Shown piece by piece: positions 26,380 through 33,228 of a stretch of DNA of 33,228 nt. The translations under genes were made by a program, and so were the position numbers. This DNA comes from Promethearchaeota archaeon (GTDB taxonomy: Archaea > Asgardarchaeota > Lokiarchaeia > Sigyniarchaeales > SOKP01), in assembly GCA_016839915.1 (NCBI GenBank), contig JAEOTH010000089.1, positions 1-33,228 on the forward strand. Reading direction: 5' to 3'. Position 1 is the stretch's first letter. Every line of letters starts with the position of its first letter. The notes beneath the pieces are model-generated. The model had not been told where the DNA came from, ran no database searches, and worked only from the letters and a program-made list of their open reading frames with translations.

Positions 26380-27258
26380 TTATTCTGCCAATTTTTCTTT
26401 AATCTGTTCTACAAGTTTTTCAGCATCTTTAGAGTCACAGATAAATTCAACTTCATTTGGTGATGTAATTCCAACTCCGAGTTTTACTGCTCTTTTAATT
26501 TGGTCCTGATCAAAAATAGAGCCTTTAGAGACTTCGAGGGTTGTTCCTAGAATTCGTAAAATCGCAACTCCAACAGCATCAATAGCGATTTTATCTGTAC
26601 CTGCAACAAAGACATTTGCTTCTTTTCGGGTACCTTCCATTGGTCCACCATCTACAAAAGCAACAAGTCCATCCATGATAACTAAGTCAGGTTTATAGAC
26701 AGCATTTATCTCCGCGATCATTTTTCTCTGATACTTTGAAGAATGCAACTCACTCATGTTTTTTTTATGTACTAATCCCACTGCGTTCTTTAGTGATAGA
26801 GTAAAATGACCCCCATACATATGAGTCTTTAAACAACATGTTTCGATGATACACTCTGCTTCATCATAAATTTTGGCAAATTGAAATCCACCTTTCCAAT
26901 GACAACCTTCTGGATTTTTAATGACATATTCTTCATCTGGGATGTCAGTCAAATCAACAATCTTAAAATCTAATTCTTTTGCTAATTCAAATAATCCTTT
27001 TTTTTTAAAGGTTTCTGCGGTTTTAGCTGGACCACTTCGTTCTGCAACTATGATAGTTTTTGCACCCATTTCTTTTAACTTTATTATAAAATGCTTTACT
27101 GTTTCCATTGAGCTTGAAGCAGGAAAGGGATCCGCAGTATTAAAATTAGGTTTGAAAATTACATTTTTATCTTTGACAGGATTGATTCCTAATAACTCTA
27201 ATGATTTGTTTACACCATAAACACGATCTTTAGTTGATATAACAGCAACTTTCGTCAT
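26380..27258 (-). CDS. DUF362 domain protein
   Basis: 292 residues covering one DUF362 domain (PF04015). Signatures are VIFKPNFN near 33, ERSGP near 73, ETCCLKTHMYGGHFTLSLKN near 138-157 (the conserved K-TH......SLKN stretch) and VIMDGLVAFVDGGPMEGT near 193-210. There is no C-terminal ferredoxin motif, unlike many relatives. The domain is often near iron-sulfur proteins and anaerobic redox genes; its reaction is not established. The ATG at 27256-27258 is five bases after AAAGGTGT, the clearest example of the local ribosome-site spacing. It is divergent from the DNA polymerase gene and convergent with the decayed reductase. Confidence 0.88.
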   Translation of the reverse strand: MTKVAVISTKDRVYGVNKSLELLGINPVKDKNVIFKPNFNTADPFPASSSMETVKHFIIKLKEMGAKTIIVAERSGPAKTAETFKKKGLFELAKELDFKIVDLTDIPDEEYVIKNPEGCHWKGGFQFAKIYDEAECIIETCCLKTHMYGGHFTLSLKNAVGLVHKKNMSELHSSKYQRKMIAEINAVYKPDLVIMDGLVAFVDGGPMEGTRKEANVFVAGTDKIAIDAVGVAILRILGTTLEVSKGSIFDQDQIKRAVKLGVGITSPNEVEFICDSKDAEKLVEQIKEKLAE

Positions 27259-27417
27259 ATTTTACACCTTTATTTAGTAATTAACTTGTAACAATAAAAT
27301 TAAAATTTGCCTGTTTGAAAATATAAGGATACTGTGAATATTTGTGCTTTTATTGGAAAATTTCTTGACTTTAGAGTTATTAAAGAGAGGTTATTATAAT
27401 AAATATTATAATAATAA

Positions 27418-27426
27418 TTTATATTA
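27418..27426 (+). promoter_or_regulatory. TATA-like box of the DNA polymerase gene
   Basis: TTTATATTA, 34 bases upstream of the TTG start at 27460, within the AT-rich divergent gap 27259-27459 shared with the DUF362 gene. Confidence 0.35.
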
Positions 27427-27459
27427 GACATTAAAATTATATTTTAATTGGTTTGAAAA

Positions 27460-30366
27460 TTGCCAAGTCCAAAAAAGAAAAAGTCAGATGATAAAGAACA
27501 GAAATCAATTTTCTCTTTTGTTCACGAAAAAAAAGAGAAAGAAGAGAAGCTTGTAGAAACTAAAGATTATACAAAAACTGAAAAAATTAAAGAAGAAAAG
27601 ACAGTCAAAAAGGCGGCCATTAAAGAGGAGAAAATTAAAAAAGAGATACCTGTAAAATTTTCCTTTACCGGGAAGGAGGAACCTTTTGGTTTAAAGTCTA
27701 GGAATATTAAATTGACCAAGTTGTTAAGAGAAAGTGTTTCATCTAAATATATTCGATATCTTATTGAAAATGGCGAAATCATTGAAGATATGGAACGAGG
27801 TTTTCTACTTGATGTTGATTATGATGGTGGTCAAAATAAAGCATATTGCAAATTTTATGATTTAGATACTGACGAGATAAAGATTTGGATCGATACGACT
27901 AATCATGAGCCTTATTGTCTAAGTAAAGAACCTATTTCAGAGTTAGAAAAACTTTATTATACTGAGTCTCCGGAACATCAGAAAAAACTGACTGATTATG
28001 AAGGATTTAAACGTTTTGAAGAAATTAGACGCTTTGATTTATTAAATGATCAAGAGATTGACATAACCAAGATTTATGGTAGAACTCCAATGAATATTGG
28101 GGGTTCTGGATTAAATATACGTAATATATTAGGTAATAATGAGATAAAAGCTTGGGAAGCAGATATTCGGTACCACTTGAATTACATATTTGATAGACAA
28201 TTAATCCCGGGACTTATTTACAAAGTTGAAAATGGTAAGCTCATAAAATTAAATTTCGAGAAAACAGATGAAAATTCGAAAAAAATGGCTAATGAGCTTC
28301 GAGAGTTATTCAAGAATGAATCTCCAGAAATACAAGAATTTACTGAGGAATTTTTAGATATTTTCATTACTCCAATCCCTGATATTAAACGAATGGCTAT
28401 GGATATTGAGGTAATGGTTGGTGAAAGAGATTTTAAAATCCCTGATCCACGTTTAGCAAAACAAGAAGTTATTAGTATCTCATTTGTAGCCACAGATGGC
28501 TTAAAATTAGTCTATATACTTGAGCGAGAAGGATATACATTTGAGAAATTACATAAGGATTTTCCTTCTGATGCAAAAATTGTTTTCTTCAAATCTGAAA
28601 AAGAGTTACTAACAGAAACTTTTCGACTTATCTGGGAATATCCCGTAGTTATTACTTTTAATGGTGATAATTTTGATTTGAATTATTTATTCCATAGAGC
28701 AGAAAAATTAAAAATTGATAAAGATTTAAATCCTATTCATGTAAAACGAGGTTTTGGAATTTTATCTAAAGCTGAATGTGATTTAAGAAAAGGAATACAT
28801 ATAGATATATTTAATTTATTTTTCAATAGAAGTATTTCCGGTTATGCTTTTGGTGGTGCTTATGAGAGTGCATCTCTTAATGCTATTAGTGCTGCTTTAT
28901 TAGGAGAAGAAAAACTTCAACATGATGAGATAATTCATGAAATGGAATACGATGTTCTTTCTTGGTATAATCTTAAAGATTCTATCTTAACATTAGATTT
29001 AACGAGATTTAATAATTCCTTGGTTTGGAATCTAATAATTCTTTTATGTAGAATAACTAAAATGCCTATACATGATATGATTCGTAGACAAATCTCAACT
29101 TGGATTCAAAATATCTTTTATTTTGAACATCGTAGAAAAAACGCACTTATCCCTCACCGATCAGAAATAAAGGAAAAAAAACCAGGGGGGATCCTCTCCT
29201 CTAAATTTGATGATGGGAAATTTTTAGGTGCTTATGTAGTACAACCAGTTCCAGGAATTCATTTTGATGTTGTAGTTATGGATTTTGCCAGTCTATATCC
29301 TTCTATTATAAAAGAATATAATTTATCATATGAGACAGTTCTATGTCCTCATAAGGATGATGAAGATAATCTTGTTAAAGGAACACCATACCATATATGC
29401 ACTCAGAAAATGGGAATATTTGCATATGTTGTAGGCTTTTTCAGAGATATTAGGGTTAAATACTTTAAACCAAAATCAAGTGATAAAAATTTGACTGAAA
29501 AACAACGAAGTTACAATTTAACAATTCAACAAGCGTTAAAAGTGTTTATTAATGGTTCTTATGGTGTTTTTGGCTCTCAGAATTTTCCACTGTTTTGTCT
29601 ACCAGTAGCAGAGAGCACTACGGGAATAGGGCAATATTCAATTAAACAAACTATAAATAAAGCAGAAGAATTAGGAGTAGAAGTTTTGTACGGTGATACT
29701 GATTCTGTCTTTCTTAAAAACCCTACTAAAAACCAAATGAAAGAAATATCTGATTGGAGCAAAAAAGAACTTGATCTTGATCTTGAAGAGGAAAAAACAT
29801 ATCAGTTTTTAGCTCTCTCTGAGAGAAAAAAGAATTATGTCGGCATTTATAAAGATACTAAATATACAGATATAAAAGGCTTAGTGGCTAAAAAGAAAAA
29901 TACTCCTGATTTCATCAAGAAAGTTTTTAGTGAAATGATTGATCTCCTCAAAAATATTACTAACAATGATGAATTTTTAAAGGCTAAAGATAAAATTATT
30001 GAAATTGTGAGGAGTAATCTTAAAAAAATAGGAAAACCAGATGTTTTCACTTTAGAAGATTACGCAATAAATATTGGATTGCAAAAGGATCTTAAGAACT
30101 ACACAAAAGTAGTTCCACAACATGTTAGAGCTGCATTAGAATTACAAAAAGTAACTGGAAAAGAATTCCAAAAAGGCGAAACAATAAGTTTTATCAAAAG
30201 TAAAGGAAATGTTGGCGCTAAAGCGCTTGAATTAGCTAAACTTCAAGATATTGATCCAAAAAAATATAAGGAACTTCTGATATCTGCCTTGGAACAAGTC
30301 TTAGATGCCCTAGGTATTACATATGAAGAGATAAAGGGAATTAAAAAGATGGATGCTTTTTTTTAA
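27460..30366 (+). CDS. polB: Family-B DNA polymerase with proofreading exonuclease
   Basis: 968 residues. The 3'-5' exonuclease motifs are intact: AMDIEV near 313-318, FNGDNFD near 401-407 and YNLKDS near 510. Polymerase motifs are intact: DFASLYPSII at about 608 (motif A), KVFINGSYGVFG (motif B) and YGDTDSVF near 743 (motif C), followed by KKNYVG. It is thus an active replicative or repair polymerase. The first 80 residues are a lysine/glutamate-rich extension not needed for the fold; within it QKSIFSFV (14-21) resembles a PCNA-binding motif, and the protein ends in IKKMDAFF, a second PCNA-box-like sequence. The start is TTG with GGTTT five bases upstream. A T-rich terminator region follows directly. 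The uracil-sensing N-terminal domain is probably present but not confirmed by eye. Confidence 0.95.
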   Translation: MPSPKKKKSDDKEQKSIFSFVHEKKEKEEKLVETKDYTKTEKIKEEKTVKKAAIKEEKIKKEIPVKFSFTGKEEPFGLKSRNIKLTKLLRESVSSKYIRYLIENGEIIEDMERGFLLDVDYDGGQNKAYCKFYDLDTDEIKIWIDTTNHEPYCLSKEPISELEKLYYTESPEHQKKLTDYEGFKRFEEIRRFDLLNDQEIDITKIYGRTPMNIGGSGLNIRNILGNNEIKAWEADIRYHLNYIFDRQLIPGLIYKVENGKLIKLNFEKTDENSKKMANELRELFKNESPEIQEFTEEFLDIFITPIPDIKRMAMDIEVMVGERDFKIPDPRLAKQEVISISFVATDGLKLVYILEREGYTFEKLHKDFPSDAKIVFFKSEKELLTETFRLIWEYPVVITFNGDNFDLNYLFHRAEKLKIDKDLNPIHVKRGFGILSKAECDLRKGIHIDIFNLFFNRSISGYAFGGAYESASLNAISAALLGEEKLQHDEIIHEMEYDVLSWYNLKDSILTLDLTRFNNSLVWNLIILLCRITKMPIHDMIRRQISTWIQNIFYFEHRRKNALIPHRSEIKEKKPGGILSSKFDDGKFLGAYVVQPVPGIHFDVVVMDFASLYPSIIKEYNLSYETVLCPHKDDEDNLVKGTPYHICTQKMGIFAYVVGFFRDIRVKYFKPKSSDKNLTEKQRSYNLTIQQALKVFINGSYGVFGSQNFPLFCLPVAESTTGIGQYSIKQTINKAEELGVEVLYGDTDSVFLKNPTKNQMKEISDWSKKELDLDLEEEKTYQFLALSERKKNYVGIYKDTKYTDIKGLVAKKKNTPDFIKKVFSEMIDLLKNITNNDEFLKAKDKIIEIVRSNLKKIGKPDVFTLEDYAINIGLQKDLKNYTKVVPQHVRAALELQKVTGKEFQKGETISFIKSKGNVGAKALELAKLQDIDPKKYKELLISALEQVLDALGITYEEIKGIKKMDAFF

Positions 30367-30389
30367 ATTTTTTTCAAAAACTTTTTTTA
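30367..30389 (+). terminator. T-tract terminator after polB
   Basis: Two T runs (about 30368-30374 and 30382-30388) follow the polB stop codon immediately; no hairpin is seen, as is common in archaea. Confidence 0.4.
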
Positions 30390-30410
30390 ATATGTGAAAA
30401 ATAGAAGAAC

Positions 30411-31025
30411 ATGGAAAAACCAGTAAAACAAGCCAAAAGCCTTACTTATTTTATTGTTTTAGACATTGTTATTTTAGTAATTTCAATATTAATACCATTG
30501 ATGTTAGTGAAAGCAAACCAAACTGGAAGTTGTTTACACCATTTAGAAGAAGATAATGGAATACTTTGGGTTGTGGGTAGAAGCTTCGGATTTACTACCT
30601 TCATTTGGTTCATAATAAGCACCTTATTTGGTATTAAAACAAAAAAACTTGCTAAAGTTTTAAAATCTTATAAAAGCGCACGAGATCTACACTGTTTGAA
30701 CGCTACTATAATGATTGTGGTTTTTCTAGTTCATATTGGGACTCTTCTAGGCTCTGAACCATGGAGTGATCTAATATTTGATGGAGAATATAATCATATC
30801 CCCTACCCCCTATTTTTAATCAAGATATGGACAGGCGTACTATTTGGAATCATAATGGTTTCTGTGTCAGGGAGCGCTTTTTATTTTAGAGATTTAAACA
30901 AAATGAAAAGGTTTGGGTTCAAGAAATTCATAAAATTACATTATATAATGCTTTCCTTATCCATCATTCTTGGAATACATATTTTCCTGATAAATACTGA
31001 ATTATTAATAATATTTTGGGGTTGA
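30411..31025 (+). CDS. Ferric-reductase/NOX-like di-heme membrane protein
   Basis: 204 residues with about five membrane segments. Two segments each carry a histidine pair: one runs from HCLNATIMIVVFLVH (His pair 14 apart), the other from HYIMLSLSIILGIH (13 apart). The same 14/13 spacing is known for the heme ligands of NADPH oxidases and ferric reductases, so two stacked b-hemes across the membrane are likely. There is no cytosolic FAD/NAD domain, as in YedZ/MsrQ-type stand-alone proteins, so electrons must come from another protein. It starts 45 bases after polB, and its stop is four bases before a small exported protein gene, forming a likely two-gene unit. The role could be metal or quinone electron transfer (inference). 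Confidence 0.75.
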   Translation: MEKPVKQAKSLTYFIVLDIVILVISILIPLMLVKANQTGSCLHHLEEDNGILWVVGRSFGFTTFIWFIISTLFGIKTKKLAKVLKSYKSARDLHCLNATIMIVVFLVHIGTLLGSEPWSDLIFDGEYNHIPYPLFLIKIWTGVLFGIIMVSVSGSAFYFRDLNKMKRFGFKKFIKLHYIMLSLSIILGIHIFLINTELLIIFWG

Positions 31026-31029
31026 TAAT

Positions 31030-31290
31030 ATGAAAAAAGTACTTTTACTTATACTTATAGGGTTTACTGTTGTTTCAATATTTACAATTATGTTCACAAT
31101 ACAAGAAAGTAGCACATTTACTAATTTCGAGGATGATAATGGTGATAACGGAGACGATCATATTATTATAAGTCATCTGAATATAAATCATATTGATAAT
31201 ATTGAGAAAGTATTTGAAATACCAAAAGATTTGGGTTATCACCCTTCTTTCGACTACTTCAGGGTTTCTAATTTGAATATAATTCATTAG
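31030..31290 (+). CDS. Small exported acidic/histidine-containing protein
   Basis: 86 residues. An N-terminal hydrophobic segment (about 3-23, KK before it) acts as signal peptide or anchor. The exposed part has a D/N-rich stretch (NFEDDNGDNGDDH) and several histidines (ISHLNINHIDN and further ones), a composition able to bind metal ions. No known domain. The ATG follows GGGGTTGATAAT and is four bases after the stop of the di-heme protein gene, so the two are probably co-translated and may work together (inference). It ends three bases before the convergent kinase gene's stop. Confidence 0.6.
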   Translation: MKKVLLLILIGFTVVSIFTIMFTIQESSTFTNFEDDNGDNGDDHIIISHLNINHIDNIEKVFEIPKDLGYHPSFDYFRVSNLNIIH

Positions 31291-31293
31291 AGA

Positions 31294-32379
31294 TCATATT
31301 TGCATTATAATAATTACTAATGTCATTATATAAGCGCACAAAATTGGATTTAAAATATTATCATCAATTTTAAGGTTTAGAATATCAATAATTAAAAAAG
31401 TTAAAGCCCCAAAAAAACCAGTAATGATAATTTGAGAAATGATCAATATTTGTTCAAATACCCATAATACTAATATACTGATTCCAAACGACACTATAAA
31501 TCCAGATATATATCCAATTAATGTTTTATTCGAAGATTTTGGAATATGAATCTTACCAAATCTTAATCCACAAATTGATGCTGCACCATCACCTAATGTC
31601 GCAATTAACGCAGCAGCTGTAAATACCCCAAAGGAAAGAAAAAGAGTAGGTATTAAGGATAAAACTAAAGCAACAGGTCTAGTAAATTCATAAATCTCAT
31701 TTTTCTTTAAAGTCTTCCCTAATGTATTGGAAATACAAGTAGGAAGTAAGTGATAAATACTACTTTTGTTAAAAATGTGTGATAAACGAATATAATCTAA
31801 AGCAGCAAATATGATTATTCCAGTATAACCAACCGTTAATATCAAAAATATACCATATTCTGTCCCTGAAATTCCCCAAAATTGATCAGCATCCCATAAT
31901 TCATCCCAAATATGCACAGCAAAAACCCACAAAAGAATAATGATTACAGCAGGCAATAAATGGAATGCTTTTCTATGAAAATCAGTTTTCAAAGCTATTT
32001 TTCGATCATTGAGATTCTTTACATCCATTAAAGTAAAATGATCTGTAAATTTTTCTATAGTTCTCTCATCTCTTAGATGTGGTTTTTTCTTTAGGATAAA
32101 TTGATATTGATAATATAAAATAAAAAAAACTAACAATGGGGCGTATATACATATAATTTGAAGAGCTAATCCTTCAAACCATCTTACTTGATTCGTGTCT
32201 CTTATAAAAAATAATGGATATACAATACCAGCTGCAATCCATAGTATAAATATCAAAAATGAATTTGTAAAATTATGATTCGGGTACTTTTTTTTCATTT
32301 TTAAAGCATAATATAGGTGAGCAAATCCATTACATATATAAAAAATTGTTACTGGTAAGGTGAGCCAGTTATAAACCAT
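31294..32379 (-). CDS. Dolichol-kinase/CTP-transferase-family membrane protein
   Basis: 361 residues, about nine membrane segments. The N-terminal third is a separate group of membrane helices ending in a polar loop (DERTIEKFTDHFTLMDVKNL). Then comes FHRKAFHLLPA, the RK..H motif of dolichol kinase, phytol kinase and CTP-dependent diacylglycerol kinase (SEC59/VTE5/DGK1), and the nucleotide-binding loop GDGAASICGLRFGKIHIP with SNKTLIGY, the family's G-D..A...G..FG......KT..G pattern. It should phosphorylate or cytidylylate a lipid alcohol in the membrane. Polyprenol, geranylgeraniol and diacylglycerol-like (archaeol-type) substrates are all possible. The ATG at 32377-32379 has no strong ribosome site. 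Confidence 0.8.
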   Translation of the reverse strand: MVYNWLTLPVTIFYICNGFAHLYYALKMKKKYPNHNFTNSFLIFILWIAAGIVYPLFFIRDTNQVRWFEGLALQIICIYAPLLVFFILYYQYQFILKKKPHLRDERTIEKFTDHFTLMDVKNLNDRKIALKTDFHRKAFHLLPAVIIILLWVFAVHIWDELWDADQFWGISGTEYGIFLILTVGYTGIIIFAALDYIRLSHIFNKSSIYHLLPTCISNTLGKTLKKNEIYEFTRPVALVLSLIPTLFLSFGVFTAAALIATLGDGAASICGLRFGKIHIPKSSNKTLIGYISGFIVSFGISILVLWVFEQILIISQIIITGFFGALTFLIIDILNLKIDDNILNPILCAYIMTLVIIIMQI

Positions 32380-32522
32380 AGTATATCTAAACCATGATTT
32401 TAAAAATACGTTATGAAAAAATATAACTAAATTTAATTTATATTTTAAGTTTACTCTAAGTTCGTCATAATAAAATTAGGAATTTTAAAATAAAATATTA
32501 AAAATTAGAAAGTAAAATAAAA

Positions 32523-32810
32523 TTAGAGTCCTAATAAAAGGATATCATCAATTGCTTTATGAAGTTTCTTTATGTTCTCTTCTCCAAGAACTTTATCAAC
32601 TTGGAGTTTTAAATCTAAAGCAGTACTAAATGCTTTAAAGAATGTGTTTTGAAGGAAATCATTGAATTGCGAGTCTTGTCCTTTGACATGCTTAAACTCC
32701 TCGACACGTCTAAGCATAGCTTCTTCATAATCCTTAGTTGTAGTAGTTTTCAACTCTGCCAATTTACGGATTTTCATCCCATCTTTATCTTCCACATATT
32801 CTTCTGACAT
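32523..32810 (-). CDS. Hypothetical helical protein (95 residues)
   Basis: Charged N-terminal part (EEYVEDKDGMKIRKLAELK) followed by predicted helices (DFLQNTFFKAFSTALDLKL). No cysteine, membrane segment or known motif. The ATG at 32808-32810 directly follows the stop of the upstream gene (TAA then ATG), with GGGAG just before, so the two are translated as a pair. The gap 32380-32522 downstream is low-complexity AT sequence with nothing I can identify. Confidence 0.65.
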   Translation of the reverse strand: MSEEYVEDKDGMKIRKLAELKTTTTKDYEEAMLRRVEEFKHVKGQDSQFNDFLQNTFFKAFSTALDLKLQVDKVLGEENIKKLHKAIDDILLLGL

Positions 32811-33228
32811 TTAGACTCCCTCTTCTTTCTTAATTCCACCATTTTGAGCTACTTCTTGTCCAATTTCTTCCACTGATTCTCCCGTAGAGGTGTCAAATTC
32901 GTCCCTTACTTTTGCTGTAATTTGTTTGGCAATTTGCTTTTCAATAATTGGTCTGTGGATTGTGTTCATTGTACAAAAACTAACTTCTTTTACGCTTCCA
33001 TCAGGCATAGCGATACCAAAATGCACAATACATCTCTTAACTCTTTCCAGATCCATGTTATAAGCATCCTGAAAATGCATACTAGAGAGTAACAACGCTC
33101 CATAGCTAAAAGAGCTAACACTTTCCCAATCACCGCGCATTAAAAGTCTTGTAAACATTTCCATGAGCTTTCCCGGTTTTTTCATGTATTGTAATATACC
33201 CAAAAGGAAACGGGCACGTAGTTGTGTC
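32811..33228 (-). CDS. Hypothetical protein, N-terminus beyond the window
   Basis: The frame is open from the right edge (139 codons seen). A TTG at 33201-33203 could start it, but the open upstream codons (TQLRARFLL) suggest the true start lies outside. The visible part has a basic helical stretch (KKPGKLMEMFTRLLMRG), then CIVHFGIAMPDGSVKEVSFC, which looks like a beta-rich core, and an acidic tail. I recognise no family. It ends in TAA immediately followed by the ATG of the 95-residue gene, showing an operon that continues to the right. Confidence 0.65.
   Translation of the reverse strand, partial: TQLRARFLLGILQYMKKPGKLMEMFTRLLMRGDWESVSSFSYGALLLSSMHFQDAYNMDLERVKRCIVHFGIAMPDGSVKEVSFCTMNTIHRPIIEKQIAKQITAKVRDEFDTSTGESVEEIGQEVAQNGGIKKEEGV

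Noticed and set aside
1-33228. CRISPR array, insertion sequence, transposase or integrase
   Set aside because: No regularly spaced repeats with spacers, no transposase-like protein and no terminal inverted repeats were seen; the tRNA has no integrase or duplicated end nearby.

Overview
The window looks like an archaeal chromosome fragment, very AT-rich. The archaeal signs are a family-B DNA polymerase, a PhoU regulator with an AbrB-type DNA-binding head, TATA-like boxes 35-50 bases before several genes, Shine-Dalgarno sites of the GGTGA type, many TTG/GTG starts, and a tRNA gene without encoded CCA. Very low GC, frequent TTG starts and this mix of genes would suit an Asgard (Lokiarchaeia-like) lineage, but nothing here proves that placement.

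Bases 1-7891 look empty on the + strand, but the - strand holds one unbroken reading frame of at least 2630 codons that runs off the left edge. I checked every in-phase codon by eye and found no stop. It encodes a giant, almost entirely membrane-embedded protein with dozens of hydrophobic segments and internal repeats, three of them spaced exactly 134 residues apart. I recognise no family. It is the most striking object in the window.

From 8.2 to 13.2 kb are a family 4 glycosidase, a candidate structured RNA ahead of a small acidic protein, a DapL-like aminotransferase, an MFS transporter and a 57-residue basic protein. From 13.4 to 18.2 kb there is a redox neighbourhood: a winged-helix/ferredoxin protein and a metallo-beta-lactamase-fold protein on +, facing an operon on - with a CrtI/RetSat-like FAD oxidoreductase overlapping a flavin/2Fe-2S reductase.

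From 18.9 to 25.3 kb, all on -, is a phosphate block: a phosphodiesterase/phosphatase, a diverged PhoU-like protein, a PiT transporter, a DUF47 protein, a transglutaminase-like protein and a PhoU regulator. Direct repeats built on CTATAT occur in three upstream regions of this block. Then come tRNA-Thr(UGU), a small two-repeat protein, a decayed FAD-reductase gene and a DUF362 protein.

From 27.4 kb onward are family-B DNA polymerase with exonuclease and PCNA-binding-like motifs, a di-heme ferric-reductase-like membrane protein with a small exported acidic/His protein, a dolichol-kinase/CTP-transferase-type membrane enzyme, and two unknown genes at the right edge.

Several genes have a good Shine-Dalgarno site placed 5-6 bases before ATA, ATT or CTG rather than a standard start codon, which may be a real feature of translation here.
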